A DNA stretch of 64,000 nucleotides, taken from positions 186,001 to 250,000 of the forward strand of contig NZ_QHKS01000007.1 of assembly GCF_003353175.1 (NCBI RefSeq). Direction: 5' to 3'. Shown here one piece after another: positions 9,801 through 18,209 of this stretch (the stretch's first letter is position 1; every line of letters begins with the position of its first letter). Under the pieces are notes generated by a model, which did no database searches, had not been told where the DNA came from, and worked only from the letters and a program-made list of their open reading frames with translations. A program made the translations under genes and the position numbers. This DNA comes from Paraburkholderia lacunae. GTDB taxonomy: Bacteria > Pseudomonadota > Gammaproteobacteria > Burkholderiales > Burkholderiaceae.

Positions 9801-10404
9801 TCGTGTAGCGGCCGGCTGTGTCGAGCAGCACGGCTTCGTCGGTGAACCACCAGTCGCAGTTGCGCGTGCCGCCTATGCCGCGAATCGCCTCCTTGCCGAG
9901 CTTGTCGGCAAGCGGAAATTTCAGGCCCGAGTGAACCAGCGCGGTGGTCTTGCCCGCGCCCGGCGCACCGACGAACATGTACCACGGTGTCTGATAGAGA
10001 TACTGACCGCCGAAGCGGCGGCCGCCGCGCGCCTGACGCAGAATCGTCAGCGCTTCCTGGAAGCGCTGGTTGAGCGCCGAGACTTCGGCGGCCGAACACG
10101 TCGCTCCCGCAGCCGCTGCGGGCGATGCCGATGTCGATGCCGGATCGGCGGCCGGTTGCGCCGCCACGCTTTGCATCAGCTTCGAACTGGCGATGCGCCC
10201 GATCAACCATTTGCCGACGAAGAAGCCGGCCCACAGCACAAAAATGATCGCGATCAACGTCAGGCGGCTCGACGCCGATTCCAGCGGCGCGTTGCCGTTG
10301 AAGGCGACGAGCGGCCCGTCGAACCAGACGATCAACGCGAGCGCGAGCGCGCCGAAGAACGCCAGCACCCAGGCACGGATGAGCCAGCTAAAGAGACGTT
10401 TCAT
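6835..10404 (-). CDS. tssM: T6SS inner-membrane protein TssM (IcmF)
   Basis: An 1189-residue core subunit of the T6SS membrane complex (TssJ-TssL-TssM), which spans the envelope and docks the baseplate. Two N-terminal membrane helices (about residues 12-30 and 48-66) are followed by a cytoplasmic NTPase-like domain with Walker A GAPGAGKT (146-153). A third helix lies near residue 455, and the rest is the large periplasmic domain ending in a beta-rich C-terminus that binds TssJ. The ATG at 10404 gives the canonical N-terminus (MKRLFSWL); an upstream start at 10428 is less likely. The intact Walker A suggests an ATP-binding form. Confidence 0.96.
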   Translation of the reverse strand: MKRLFSWLIRAWVLAFFGALALALIVWFDGPLVAFNGNAPLESASSRLTLIAIIFVLWAGFFVGKWLIGRIASSKLMQSVAAQPAADPASTSASPAAAAGATCSAAEVSALNQRFQEALTILRQARGGRRFGGQYLYQTPWYMFVGAPGAGKTTALVHSGLKFPLADKLGKEAIRGIGGTRNCDWWFTDEAVLLDTAGRYTTQDSDSEADKAAWTGFLQLLKKYRRRRPINGVIVAVSVADLLRQSDADRKTQAQAIRERIKELHERLGIRFPIYVLVTKCDLMAGFVEFFDDLGREERATVWGMTFPVADAANVDQLLATFPAEFDALEARLQARVLDRLQQERDVRRRALIYGFPQQLASLRDLLGGFLGDVFLSSRYEENALLRGVYFTSGTQEGSPIDRVMGALAASFGVDRQVLVANAASGRSYFITRLLRDVLFQESGLAGADLRVERRRAWLQRGAWVLAAVLIVLVTAGLVTSYVRNRSYVHEVASQVDAIDAQARNLVPSAGVLSVLPLLDAARNIPGGYADRNSGAPFLMTLGLYQGDKLGSAAQGLYQRLLRETLLPRVVGRLEQQLRRGDANNPQYLYETLRVYLMLGDPRHFDAESVGAWADYDWDRNLAGHVTDDQRKDLSAHMAALLEHLQDDDPVTLDAALVASTREALARIPLQQRVYASLMRNLPRTGLQDVSLASAAGRDAALVFVRKSGEPMTRGVPGLYTRDGYRQFLARRDLAVADVVKDNWILGKDEAVTDPAAVEQLNAQVLELYYDDYIRRWDAFLSDIGIVPFRDLDQAARVVNVLAQPTSPLKKFLSVAAKETTLGDVKQSTLIDTAKGKLDSVKKKLESALASSDDAAPAPAAALQNPVDLHFESLHQLAAAGAGGASPLDSQLASLNEVFVYLDAANTAKRQGAPAPASDALMKLKQGAAGKPAPLAAMLTGVADAGSSLTLGSERGRLSSLWVANVASFCHQAIDGRYPLVRTASNAVTQDDFGRVFAPGGLIDDFFQHNLLPYVDMSKARWSWRPFGNVSLGIPEDVLAQFQRAAQIRDAFFSGGGKMASARFELKPVTMDAAVTQVTLDIDGQTLTYGHGPTRSTAFQWPNGKVSSSVRVDYAPAGAGGSSGYSTDGPWAWFRMIDKGVLEPTAQRDRYNLTLDLDGRKVTLELRASSVVNPFNLDALSKFSCPAKL

Positions 10405-10467
10405 GACAGGTGACCTGGCGAAAGACAAAACGGAAACACAGCGGGAACACAGGGGGAAGCGCGGCAG

Positions 10468-11823
10468 TCATGGCGTACCCGACGTGACGACGGTCACATC
10501 GACCCGCCGGTTGCGCGCGCGGTTCGCGGCGCTGTCGTTGGGCACGAGGGGCTCGGTATCGCCGCGCCCCTCGGCGGCGAAACGCGCGGGCGCGCCGGTG
10601 CGCGCGGCGAGCACCTGCTTGACCGCTTCGGCGCGGGCTTGCGACAAATGCCAGTTCGACGGGAAGCGCGCCGACACGATGCGCTGGTCGTCCGTATGCC
10701 CCGCCACCACGACGCGGCCCGGCACGGTCTTCAGCGCGTCGCCGATGCGATCGAGCAGCGGATAGAAACTGCGCGACACATCCGCGCTGCCGGAACCGAA
10801 CATGCCGTCGCCATGCAGCGTGACCGTCGACTTGCCGGGCGTCTCGACCACGCTGACCAGCCCCTGGCTGACCTCGGGCGCAAGAAACGCCGCGAGGCGC
10901 GGCTTCACGGGTTCGAGCGCGACGACGGCCTGCGGCGTGGCGGCGGGCTCGGCCACTGCCGTCTTCACGCCGTGCAGCGCGGCGAATACCGGGTCGGACG
11001 TCCGGTTCAGACTGATCGAGAACGCCAGTTGCAGCGCCATCAGGATTACGCCGGTGAGCGCGGCGAGCACCCACATCGGCAGCATCCGCATCAGCGGATT
11101 GCGCTTGTCGACGACGCCTTGCCAATGCGGCGACAGGTCGCGTTCGAGCGGTCCGCGCCGCTCGCGGATCATCACCAGCAAGCGCTCGCGCAACACGTCG
11201 AGCTGTGCGCGGCCGCCTTCGATCAGGCGGTAGCGCCCTTCCATGCCGAGCGCGAGACACACATACATCAGCTCGAGCACCTCGAGGTTGGTGCGCGGGT
11301 CCTGCGCGAGCCGCTGCAGGATCATGAAGAATTTCTCGCCGCCCGACGCCTCGTTATGGAACAGGATCAGCAGGCTGCGCCCCGACCACGCGCCACCACC
11401 GCCCCACGGCGTACTCGACACGGTTTCGTCGAGAAAGGTGCACAACGCATAGCGCGCCGCCGACAACGTTTCGACGCTGAGGTTGGCCGCACGGGCCTCG
11501 CTCTCGAACTGGCGCACGCCGTCGACGAGACGGCGGCGCAGATCCTCGAGATCGGAATGGGTCGACATGTGGCGCAGCGGCACGATCAGGTCGAGCAGCG
11601 GGTTGGCCGCGCGCAACAGCGGATTGAGTCCGCTCGTCGGGATCGGGCCTGAGGCGAGTGCGTCGAGCGGCGTCGACGCCGCCGCGTGCGGCTGGGTTGG
11701 CGGCTGCGTGGAAGCCGGTATGTCGCCTGATGCGGCGGACGCGCCAGACACAGCGCTCTTGCCGCCCGGACGCGGCACCAGGAAAGTCGCGTCCTGATCC
11801 GCAGGGAAGTCGTCTCGACTCAT
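10468..11823 (-). CDS. tssL: T6SS TssL with C-terminal OmpA peptidoglycan-binding domain
   Basis: A 451-residue evolved TssL. Residues 1-70 are a Pro/Ala/Ser-rich leader, 70-240 the cytoplasmic DotU/IcmH domain (note ALCTFLDETVSSTPWG), 248-270 the single membrane helix, and about 330-445 an OmpA-like domain with GHTDD and the closing NRRVDVTV motif. The OmpA part anchors the membrane complex in the peptidoglycan. The start has AGGAGA 9 nt upstream, and only 6 bp separate it from the tssK stop. In this cluster the peptidoglycan anchor is built into TssL, and I see no separate TagL gene. Confidence 0.95.
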   Translation of the reverse strand: MSRDDFPADQDATFLVPRPGGKSAVSGASAASGDIPASTQPPTQPHAAASTPLDALASGPIPTSGLNPLLRAANPLLDLIVPLRHMSTHSDLEDLRRRLVDGVRQFESEARAANLSVETLSAARYALCTFLDETVSSTPWGGGGAWSGRSLLILFHNEASGGEKFFMILQRLAQDPRTNLEVLELMYVCLALGMEGRYRLIEGGRAQLDVLRERLLVMIRERRGPLERDLSPHWQGVVDKRNPLMRMLPMWVLAALTGVILMALQLAFSISLNRTSDPVFAALHGVKTAVAEPAATPQAVVALEPVKPRLAAFLAPEVSQGLVSVVETPGKSTVTLHGDGMFGSGSADVSRSFYPLLDRIGDALKTVPGRVVVAGHTDDQRIVSARFPSNWHLSQARAEAVKQVLAARTGAPARFAAEGRGDTEPLVPNDSAANRARNRRVDVTVVTSGTP

Positions 11824-11829
11824 GATCGG

Positions 11830-13164
11830 CTATCTCCTGATGGCCCAGAACGCCAGTTGCAGACCTGGGAATTCGCCCGCCACGTGCATTGCGAAGCCGG
11901 CCGAGGTGGGCAGCAGCTTCCACAGATCGTTGCTGCGGTCGAGTTCGAAGTACGTGAAGCCGGCGTGGAACGGCAACTGCCGTGGCGCGACCGGCAGCGC
12001 GCGCAAGGCGATGCCGGGCAGTTGCAGATTGACGAGGTCGCGGATTTTCTCGACCGGCCCGATCTTGACCTGCAGCGCGAAACTGTTGCGCACGGTTTCG
12101 GCGGGCATCTGCGCATTGACCGCGAGCACGAACATCGCGGATTTGTAGAGCTCGGTGTCCGGCACCACCGCGACATGCACGCCGAACTTGCGCGCATCGA
12201 GCGGAATCGGCACGACGGCGGAGTCCATCACCATGCTCAACGATTGCCGCAGATCGGCGATCACCGGCATGAAGGTTTCGGCGAGCCGGTCATGCCGGTA
12301 CACGGGGTATTGCGCGGTGCGCTTGTTCGCCTGCGAGAAGGTGGCCAACTCGCCGGCCAGCGCCACGGCGACGCGGAACAGCTCTTCCGGGTGCAAACCG
12401 GTCATGCTCGCCAGGTGCGCGATCAGCGGCTCGGCGCGATTGACGAGTTGCAGCAGCAGAAAGTCCTGGATCTCGGCAGCGCCGCCTGTGCCCGGCGCGG
12501 TCAGCCGGCTCGCGAGCGCTTCGCCGCGCTGGCGCAACAGTCCGGTGAATTCGTCGGCAAAAGCAGCGAGCCGCGGCGCCACCCGGTAGTCGAGACACGG
12601 CGGCGCGTAATCGGGATCGAGCACGACGCGGTTGTCCGCGCGCCGTTCGATCACACGCGCGACGCCGAGGCACGCATGCGCGTTCACCACTTCGGATTCG
12701 AACGCGAGTCTCAGGCGCAGCTTGCCGATCTGCAGCAGCGCCGCGCCGGTGCCGTCCGCGTTGCTGTCGTTCACTTCGTATTCGAGCGTGCCGTAGCGCG
12801 CGAAACTTTCGCTGGACGGCGCGGCGGTGGCCTCTGGAATGCCGGGTCGGCGCACCGGCAGCGCCAGCACGACGAGCGCGTTGCGCGCGTCATCGGGAAT
12901 CTCGATGCCCGGCGGCGGGGCGTCGTCGGCGGAGAGCGCAAACGGCGTGCCGTCAGGCAGCACGCCCGCGCATTCCAGAATCGCCAGCTTGCCGAGCGCG
13001 AGTTGCGCGTCGTCGAGCTTGAGCGCGGTGAAGCCCCAGCCATACGGCCGCAGCCCGGCCGCTCGCGCTTCGACCAGCGCGTGCAGGTAACGGTCGTGTT
13101 GCTGGAGATGCTGCGGCTGCAGAAACATCCCCTCGGACCAGATGACTTTATTGTTCCAGGACAT
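11830..13164 (-). CDS. tssK: T6SS baseplate protein TssK
   Basis: A 444-residue baseplate subunit; TssK trimers link the baseplate wedges (TssEFG) to TssL/TssM. The N-terminus MSWNNKVIWSEGMFLQPQHLQQHDR is the family hallmark (NKVIWSEGMFLQPQHLQ), and length is standard. It sits between tssJ and tssL as is usual. The start at 13164 is fixed by this conserved N-terminus although the best ribosome site (GGAG) is 12 nt away. A 108-bp gap to tssJ is the largest within this half of the cluster. Confidence 0.96.
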   Translation of the reverse strand: MSWNNKVIWSEGMFLQPQHLQQHDRYLHALVEARAAGLRPYGWGFTALKLDDAQLALGKLAILECAGVLPDGTPFALSADDAPPPGIEIPDDARNALVVLALPVRRPGIPEATAAPSSESFARYGTLEYEVNDSNADGTGAALLQIGKLRLRLAFESEVVNAHACLGVARVIERRADNRVVLDPDYAPPCLDYRVAPRLAAFADEFTGLLRQRGEALASRLTAPGTGGAAEIQDFLLLQLVNRAEPLIAHLASMTGLHPEELFRVAVALAGELATFSQANKRTAQYPVYRHDRLAETFMPVIADLRQSLSMVMDSAVVPIPLDARKFGVHVAVVPDTELYKSAMFVLAVNAQMPAETVRNSFALQVKIGPVEKIRDLVNLQLPGIALRALPVAPRQLPFHAGFTYFELDRSNDLWKLLPTSAGFAMHVAGEFPGLQLAFWAIRR

Positions 13165-13272
13165 CGTGTGTGGTAACTCCGGTGATGCTTCGATTCATCG
13201 ATTCGTCTGCTTGCCTGACGCGTTCGGGACTGTCGCTGGCCACCCGCCGACGGCCCAGGTGTGCTGCGCAAT

Positions 13273-13929
13273 CTACGAGTGGGGAGCGCCGCCTCGACTT
13301 GCCGCGACTGCGGCGCCTGCTCCTGCCGCGATCACGACGCCGAGCGCCTCGAGCCGAACCTCGACCCGTTTGACGTCGGCCGCCCATACGTCGACGACCG
13401 CGCGCCAGCTCGCCGAGTCGACCTCGCGATACGCGGCCAGCACGGCGACCTGGCGAACCTCCCTGGCACGCTCCAGCACCACGGTGCGGCTCGCGCCCGG
13501 CTCGATCTGGAGGTCTTCGCGCGCCAGCAGGTCGGCGCCGAGCAACGCGTTGTCGTGATCGAACAGCGCGAAGAAATCGGCGTTGCTGAACTTGCTCGCC
13601 GACTTCAGCTGGTAAAGCCGGACCGCGAGCGGCGACGGCCGGCCGGTGACGTCCGGATTGAGTTCTGCGGCGGCCTTCAGCGTGACGTCGATAAGCTGCG
13701 GCGGCGGCGCGGCGGGAGCCGGTGGAGGTGGCGGCGGCTTGGCCTTGCCGATCAAGGGCAGCTTGTCCAGCATGCCGCAACCGGCCAGCAATGAGCTTGC
13801 CGCGCCTAGGACGAGCAGGCGGCGCATGTCATCGGTGCGCGTTGGCCGCACAGGCGCGTTCTCGCGCGAAGTCGACGGCGAGTGGTGGAACAAGCGGTGG
13901 AACAGGTCCAGTGGAGAGCGAGTTTTCAT
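13273..13929 (-). CDS. tssJ: T6SS outer-membrane lipoprotein TssJ
   Basis: Outer-membrane lipoprotein that anchors TssM. The lipobox LLAGC has its Cys at residue 51 in the 218-residue reading, followed by a Pro-rich linker and the TssJ beta-sandwich (LKAAAELNPDVTGRPSPLAVRLYQL). Two starts are possible. ATG at 13929 overlaps the tagH stop as ATGA and so is coupled, but leaves an unusually long 34-residue basic stretch before the signal peptide. ATG at 13827 (MRRLLVLG) gives a normal signal but lacks a ribosome site. The C-terminal tail rich in Ala/Gly has no counterpart I recognise. Confidence 0.88.
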   Translation of the reverse strand: MKTRSPLDLFHRLFHHSPSTSRENAPVRPTRTDDMRRLLVLGAASSLLAGCGMLDKLPLIGKAKPPPPPPAPAAPPPQLIDVTLKAAAELNPDVTGRPSPLAVRLYQLKSASKFSNADFFALFDHDNALLGADLLAREDLQIEPGASRTVVLERAREVRQVAVLAAYREVDSASWRAVVDVWAADVKRVEVRLEALGVVIAAGAGAAVAASRGGAPHS

Positions 13930-15785
13930 TTCGAGCGAATACGTCCGATCTGGTCTTCATAAGCGCTCGCGAAACGTTCGCCGAACAGGCGCTGGAAGTC
14001 GTCGTCGGCCTCGCGCACCATCTCGTCGTACATTTCGACCTGGCGGTCCCACAGGCGCGCCTTGCGGTTGCCACCGAGCATCTTGTCCATCACCGTCGGT
14101 GCCGCGATGCGCTTCTCGATCGCGGCCGGATCGAAACGCTTGAGCACGTCGAGCAGCGCCGCGCGCATGCCGGCCACCATCGCCAGTTCGTGCGCCTTGA
14201 TATCGTCGAAGGAAGCCCAGATCGCTTTGAGCGGCGGCAAATAACCCACGCCGCGTCCCGACAGCATCTGCATGAGCGCACTGTCCACGTCCGGGAAAAA
14301 TTTCAGCGGGTTGTTGTCGCGCACGCCGATCACCGTCATGTCGATGCGGATCTCCTTTTTGGTCAGCGCGCGCGCCATCAGTACGTCGATGGTTCCACCG
14401 AGCGATTCGCGCAGCATCTGGCCGACCAGTTCGGCAAGGTCCACCGCGCTACGCGAGCCAAGCGGCAGATCGGGCACGCCGAGCCCTTTGAGGAGCGCTT
14501 GCAGGATGGCGTCCTGGGTTGGCGCGGATGCGGATGCGGATGCCGGTGCCGGAGCGGATGCGGACGCCGGCGCGGGCTGGGTCGTTGGATTTGGCCGCGC
14601 TGCCGGCGTCGCTTGAACTGCCTCGGCAGGGGCCGCCTGAACGTGAGATGCGGGAATCGCCGCAAGCGCCTGCATTGCCTGCGTGGGGGCTGCGTGGGCA
14701 ACAGCGAGCGACGCCGCCGCGTGCTCCACTCGAGCGGAAACAGGCGGCAAGGCGGCGTGGGCGCCCTGCGCGAACACCGCTGGCTGAGCCGGCACTTCGG
14801 CGAGCGTGACGTCCGGCATCGGCCTGACCGGCCCCGGCCGGGTAATCACAGGCGGCGTGCCCGCCCGCTCATTCTGCAAGCCCGCCGATAGCGAATCCGC
14901 TCGGTCATCACGCGTAACCGGCCACGGCGCAGGCGACGCTGACGCGGCCGGCACTGGCGTAGCCGGCCCCGGCTCGGAGCGACCAAAAATCGTAAACTCC
15001 GGCAGCAACACCGGCGCGGGCGCCGCCACCGGCGCTTCGCTCACAGCCTGCGCATGCACACGCACTTGCGCCTGCTGCGGCGATGCCGCCACCCCGTCAT
15101 GACTACCGCGACCACCGCGACCACCCTGCCCCAGATCCGCAAACGGATCGTAATCCGTAGGAATCCCCATCGATGCGCCGGTGAACGGCAACGACTCCGG
15201 AGCCGCTTGCGCGCCCATCGAGCCACTGTAGCCCGGCGTCCGCTCGAGCGATGGGCGCTCGAACAGCGCGTCGGCCAACGGCCCCGCGTGCGAGTTCAAC
15301 GGCCCATTGAGTCCGAGCGGATCGTCCGCCGGTCCGCTGCCGATCTGCAACGCGTCGAGGCCCGGCGGCAACGCCAGCGGATCGGGCAATGGCAAGCCTC
15401 CCCCGGAACCCAGCAGATCGTCGAGACCATTGCGGGCCGCCGCCGGAGACGGCGCCGCCACCGGCGCCTCGGCCTGCACCACCACGCTCAACAGATACTC
15501 GCCCACCGCGAGATCGTCGCCGTGCGTCAGACGGGCCTGCCGCGAACCGCCCAACGGCCGCCCGTTCAACACGCTGGGATTGCTGCCCACGTCCTGAATC
15601 AGGAAACTGCCGTCGCGGAACTCGATGCGGGCATGGGCGCGCGAGATCAGCTTGTCCGGGTCCGGCAAGACCAGATCGTTGTCGGTCGAACGGCCGATGG
15701 TGCCGCCGTCCACCCCGAACTTCCTTTCGATCGCCGCGGGCGCCGCTGCGTTGCGATAGTGTTCGACGCGAAGTATCAGGAACAT
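13926..15785 (-). CDS. tagH: T6SS FHA-domain protein TagH (Fha)
   Basis: A 619-residue cytoplasmic scaffold that reads phosphothreonine signals from the T6SS kinase. The N-terminal FHA domain (about residues 5-105) shows GRSTDNDLVL, SRAHARI and NPSVLNG, the phosphopeptide-binding loops. Residues 110-430 are a low-complexity Pro/Ala/Gly linker, and about 430-619 form the T6SS-specific C-terminal domain. It lies between vgrG and tssJ and overlaps tssJ by ATGA. Its partners in this window are the kinase at 29809 and the phosphatase at 5108. Confidence 0.93.
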   Translation of the reverse strand: MFLILRVEHYRNAAAPAAIERKFGVDGGTIGRSTDNDLVLPDPDKLISRAHARIEFRDGSFLIQDVGSNPSVLNGRPLGGSRQARLTHGDDLAVGEYLLSVVVQAEAPVAAPSPAAARNGLDDLLGSGGGLPLPDPLALPPGLDALQIGSGPADDPLGLNGPLNSHAGPLADALFERPSLERTPGYSGSMGAQAAPESLPFTGASMGIPTDYDPFADLGQGGRGGRGSHDGVAASPQQAQVRVHAQAVSEAPVAAPAPVLLPEFTIFGRSEPGPATPVPAASASPAPWPVTRDDRADSLSAGLQNERAGTPPVITRPGPVRPMPDVTLAEVPAQPAVFAQGAHAALPPVSARVEHAAASLAVAHAAPTQAMQALAAIPASHVQAAPAEAVQATPAARPNPTTQPAPASASAPAPASASASAPTQDAILQALLKGLGVPDLPLGSRSAVDLAELVGQMLRESLGGTIDVLMARALTKKEIRIDMTVIGVRDNNPLKFFPDVDSALMQMLSGRGVGYLPPLKAIWASFDDIKAHELAMVAGMRAALLDVLKRFDPAAIEKRIAAPTVMDKMLGGNRKARLWDRQVEMYDEMVREADDDFQRLFGERFASAYEDQIGRIRSK

Positions 15786-15791
15786 GACGGA

Positions 15792-17795
15792 TTACCTCGT
15801 GCCATCGTCGGCCTCCGTGGGCGCGTCGGGCGCTTGCGGCGCGGCCGCTTGCGCGGATCCTCCGCTGTTCGCGCCGCCGCCGTTGATATTGACCATCGCC
15901 GAACCGACGATGGCGACCGTCGTGCCGGAGATCGAGACGCCATCCGCGGCCAGTACGATCGTGCTGCTGCCGACTTTCAAGGTCAGCATCTGATCCGCTT
16001 CCAGCGTGATGGTCGCGGCCTTGAGATCGATGCGCCCGCCGGCGCTCAGCGCGAGATTGCCGCCGGACTTGTGCTGGGTGTCGCCCGTCACGTCGAACGA
16101 AAGTGTCCCGCCGATCTTGCCGTTGTGCGCGCCCTGCACCGTGTCGTGCCGATCGCCCGCAACCTTGGCGTAGTGATTGCCCGCCACTGACAGATGACGG
16201 TCCTTGCCCACCGATTCGAGCGAATCGTTCTTGACGGTGTTGTCCTGGTTGCGGCCCGCAAAGAGAAAGAGTTGCTCGCTGCCGCCCTTGTCGTCGAAGC
16301 GCAGTTCGCTGTAGGTGTCGCCGCCTTTGAACGAATCGCTTCTGATCGCCGTGCGCGTGGCGTTGTCCGGCAGTGCGTAGGGCGGCATCATGCCGGCGTT
16401 GTAGACCGTGCCCGTGACGAGCGGCCGGTCGGGATCGCCGTCGAGAAATTCGACCACCACCTCCTGCCCGACGCGCGGCACAAACAGCGCTCCCCAGCGC
16501 TTGCCGGCGAACGACTGGGCGACGCGCACCCAGCACGAACTGTCGCCATCGCTGACGCCGGAGCGGTCCCAGTGAAACCGCACCTTGACGCGGCCGTATT
16601 GGTCGGTCCAGATTTCCTGATCGGTGTTGCCGGTCACGAAAGCGGTCTGCGGGCCGCGTATCGAAGGCCTGGGTGTCGTGAGCGGCGTGCGAAAGGCGTG
16701 CGTGCTGTCGAGCGCGTCGAACGTGCAGGAAAACAGCAGGCCTTCCGCCGCACCGCCTGCCGGCTCGTAGCCGCCGTATGAAATCGCGTAGCGGGCGCCC
16801 GTCACGAGATAGTGCGTGTTCTGATCGGCGCGCGGATGGTCGAACAGATCGAACAGTCCACCGGGACTGATCGCGCAGACATTCGAGCGGCCGCTGACGC
16901 GCTGGGCCCGCGCCTCGATCGCCTCCATGCGCGTGCGGACCACGGTCTCGGCGGCTGCCCGGGTCGAGAAGCCGCCAGGATAATCGAAGCGCGCCGCGCT
17001 GGCGTTCTCGAAGCTCGACTGCAACGCGGCCTGCGCCAGCGGAATACTGGCCTCGCGATTGGTCGCCATCTCGAAGTTGAAATCCGCCGCGCTCTGCTCG
17101 TGCGTCTGCAACGCGCCCTGTAGCGTCCACTCGCCGATGCATTCGATGCCGCGCGTGCCGCCCGCACCACCGGGCACGTAACGGATCGATCCGGCGTCGT
17201 CGAGTGTGTTGTGCGCCGCGTAGGAATCGGCGAGCACGAGCGTGTGGCTCGACGCATCCTGACGGAAGAAATAGTAGATGCCGGCCGACTCCATCAGGCG
17301 GCTCACGAAGGCAAAGTCGGTCTCGCGGTATTGCACGCAATACGGCAGCGCTTCATACGTGTTGGACAGCGACGCATCGAAACTCGCCGGATACTCGCTG
17401 AACACATCCTTGATGATCTCGACGACCGTCTTGTTCTGGAACACGCGGCAGTTGTGTGCGCGCGTGAGAAACCACAGCCAGTGGTTCAGCGTCGCCTGAT
17501 AGGTCGCGAAGCGGCCACGCCAGCCGGTGTGCGCAAACTGCGTGACGTAGCCATGAAAATGCCGCGGGTTGCTACCCGGCCGGTCAATGCGCACACCCAT
17601 CGGCTGCCCGAGAATGTCGTGCAGCGCGATCGAATCGCTCTCGCTCAGCAGGTCGAGCCGGTATTCACTGAGCCTGCCGAGTTCGTCGCTGCCGTTCATG
17701 CCGGCAAACAGCAGCACGTCTTCGCCGAGCGGGCTCGACACGGCGCACGGACGGTTCTTCTGAGTGGTCATGGAGGTGGTCGCCAAGGTCGCCAC
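15792..17795 (-). CDS. vgrG: T6SS spike protein VgrG (TssI)
   Basis: A 667-residue VgrG that forms the trimeric puncturing spike on the Hcp tube. The N-terminal gp27-like part (about residues 20-360) contains ALPYCVQYRETDFAFVSRLM; the gp5-like OB fold carries VKVRFHWDR and VRVAQSFAGKRWGA; a repetitive beta-helix follows (DRHLSVAGNHYAKVAGDR onward). The last 30 or so residues are an Ala/Pro-rich tail with no effector domain, so it is a structural or cargo VgrG. GTG at 17795 has AGAGG 7 nt upstream; ATG at 17771 is an alternative without a ribosome site. The PAAR-like gene sits directly upstream. Confidence 0.95.
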   Translation of the reverse strand: MATLATTSMTTQKNRPCAVSSPLGEDVLLFAGMNGSDELGRLSEYRLDLLSESDSIALHDILGQPMGVRIDRPGSNPRHFHGYVTQFAHTGWRGRFATYQATLNHWLWFLTRAHNCRVFQNKTVVEIIKDVFSEYPASFDASLSNTYEALPYCVQYRETDFAFVSRLMESAGIYYFFRQDASSHTLVLADSYAAHNTLDDAGSIRYVPGGAGGTRGIECIGEWTLQGALQTHEQSAADFNFEMATNREASIPLAQAALQSSFENASAARFDYPGGFSTRAAAETVVRTRMEAIEARAQRVSGRSNVCAISPGGLFDLFDHPRADQNTHYLVTGARYAISYGGYEPAGGAAEGLLFSCTFDALDSTHAFRTPLTTPRPSIRGPQTAFVTGNTDQEIWTDQYGRVKVRFHWDRSGVSDGDSSCWVRVAQSFAGKRWGALFVPRVGQEVVVEFLDGDPDRPLVTGTVYNAGMMPPYALPDNATRTAIRSDSFKGGDTYSELRFDDKGGSEQLFLFAGRNQDNTVKNDSLESVGKDRHLSVAGNHYAKVAGDRHDTVQGAHNGKIGGTLSFDVTGDTQHKSGGNLALSAGGRIDLKAATITLEADQMLTLKVGSSTIVLAADGVSISGTTVAIVGSAMVNINGGGANSGGSAQAAAPQAPDAPTEADDGTR

Positions 17796-17805
17796 GCGTC
17801 AACCT

Positions 17806-18195
17806 CTAGGGAATCATCGTTTTGACGGTGCCCGGTGCGACGAAGCTGATCTCGCCGCCCCAGGTGCATAGGCAGGTCGACGTGTTGTCGAGTGCCGGGA
17901 AATTGCCGATCGTCACCGTCGGCGCGCCGGGCGTCCACGGCGACACCGTCGCGGGCACGCAGGGCATCGGCGTCAGCACGCCGAGCGCGGCGGCCGTCGC
18001 GGCGGCGACCGTCGGGTTCGAGGCCGAGTTGCAGGTACCGAACGTCATGATGTTCACGAGCGGAATGTGATCCATGATGTTCGCGGCCGGCGGCCCTTCC
18101 GCGAACACCTTGTTGGCAGGCAGCACGACCAGGCTCGACGGCGCCGCGCCGAACGAGCATTTCAGGGTCGCGCCCATCGAGACCTGGCTAGCCAT
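17806..18195 (-). CDS. PAAR-like protein (DUF4280 family)
   Basis: A 129-residue protein beginning MASQVSMGATLKCSFG and containing conserved Cys residues and the CLCTWGGEISF segment, as in DUF4280 PAAR-like proteins. These are thought to sharpen the VgrG tip and help load effectors. It lies 10 bp before vgrG and just after clpV, the right place for a tip protein matched to this VgrG. The ATG at 18195 has GAGGAG 10 nt upstream; that site overlaps the clpV stop. No C-terminal toxin extension is present. Confidence 0.85.
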   Translation of the reverse strand: MASQVSMGATLKCSFGAAPSSLVVLPANKVFAEGPPAANIMDHIPLVNIMTFGTCNSASNPTVAAATAAALGVLTPMPCVPATVSPWTPGAPTVTIGNFPALDNTSTCLCTWGGEISFVAPGTVKTMIP

Positions 18196-18209
18196 GGCAG
18201 CGCCGCTCC

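Noticed and set aside
15103-17340. 745-codon minus-strand frame across vgrG and tagH
   Set aside because: It is an out-of-frame overlap of two well-supported genes and has no protein-like segments.
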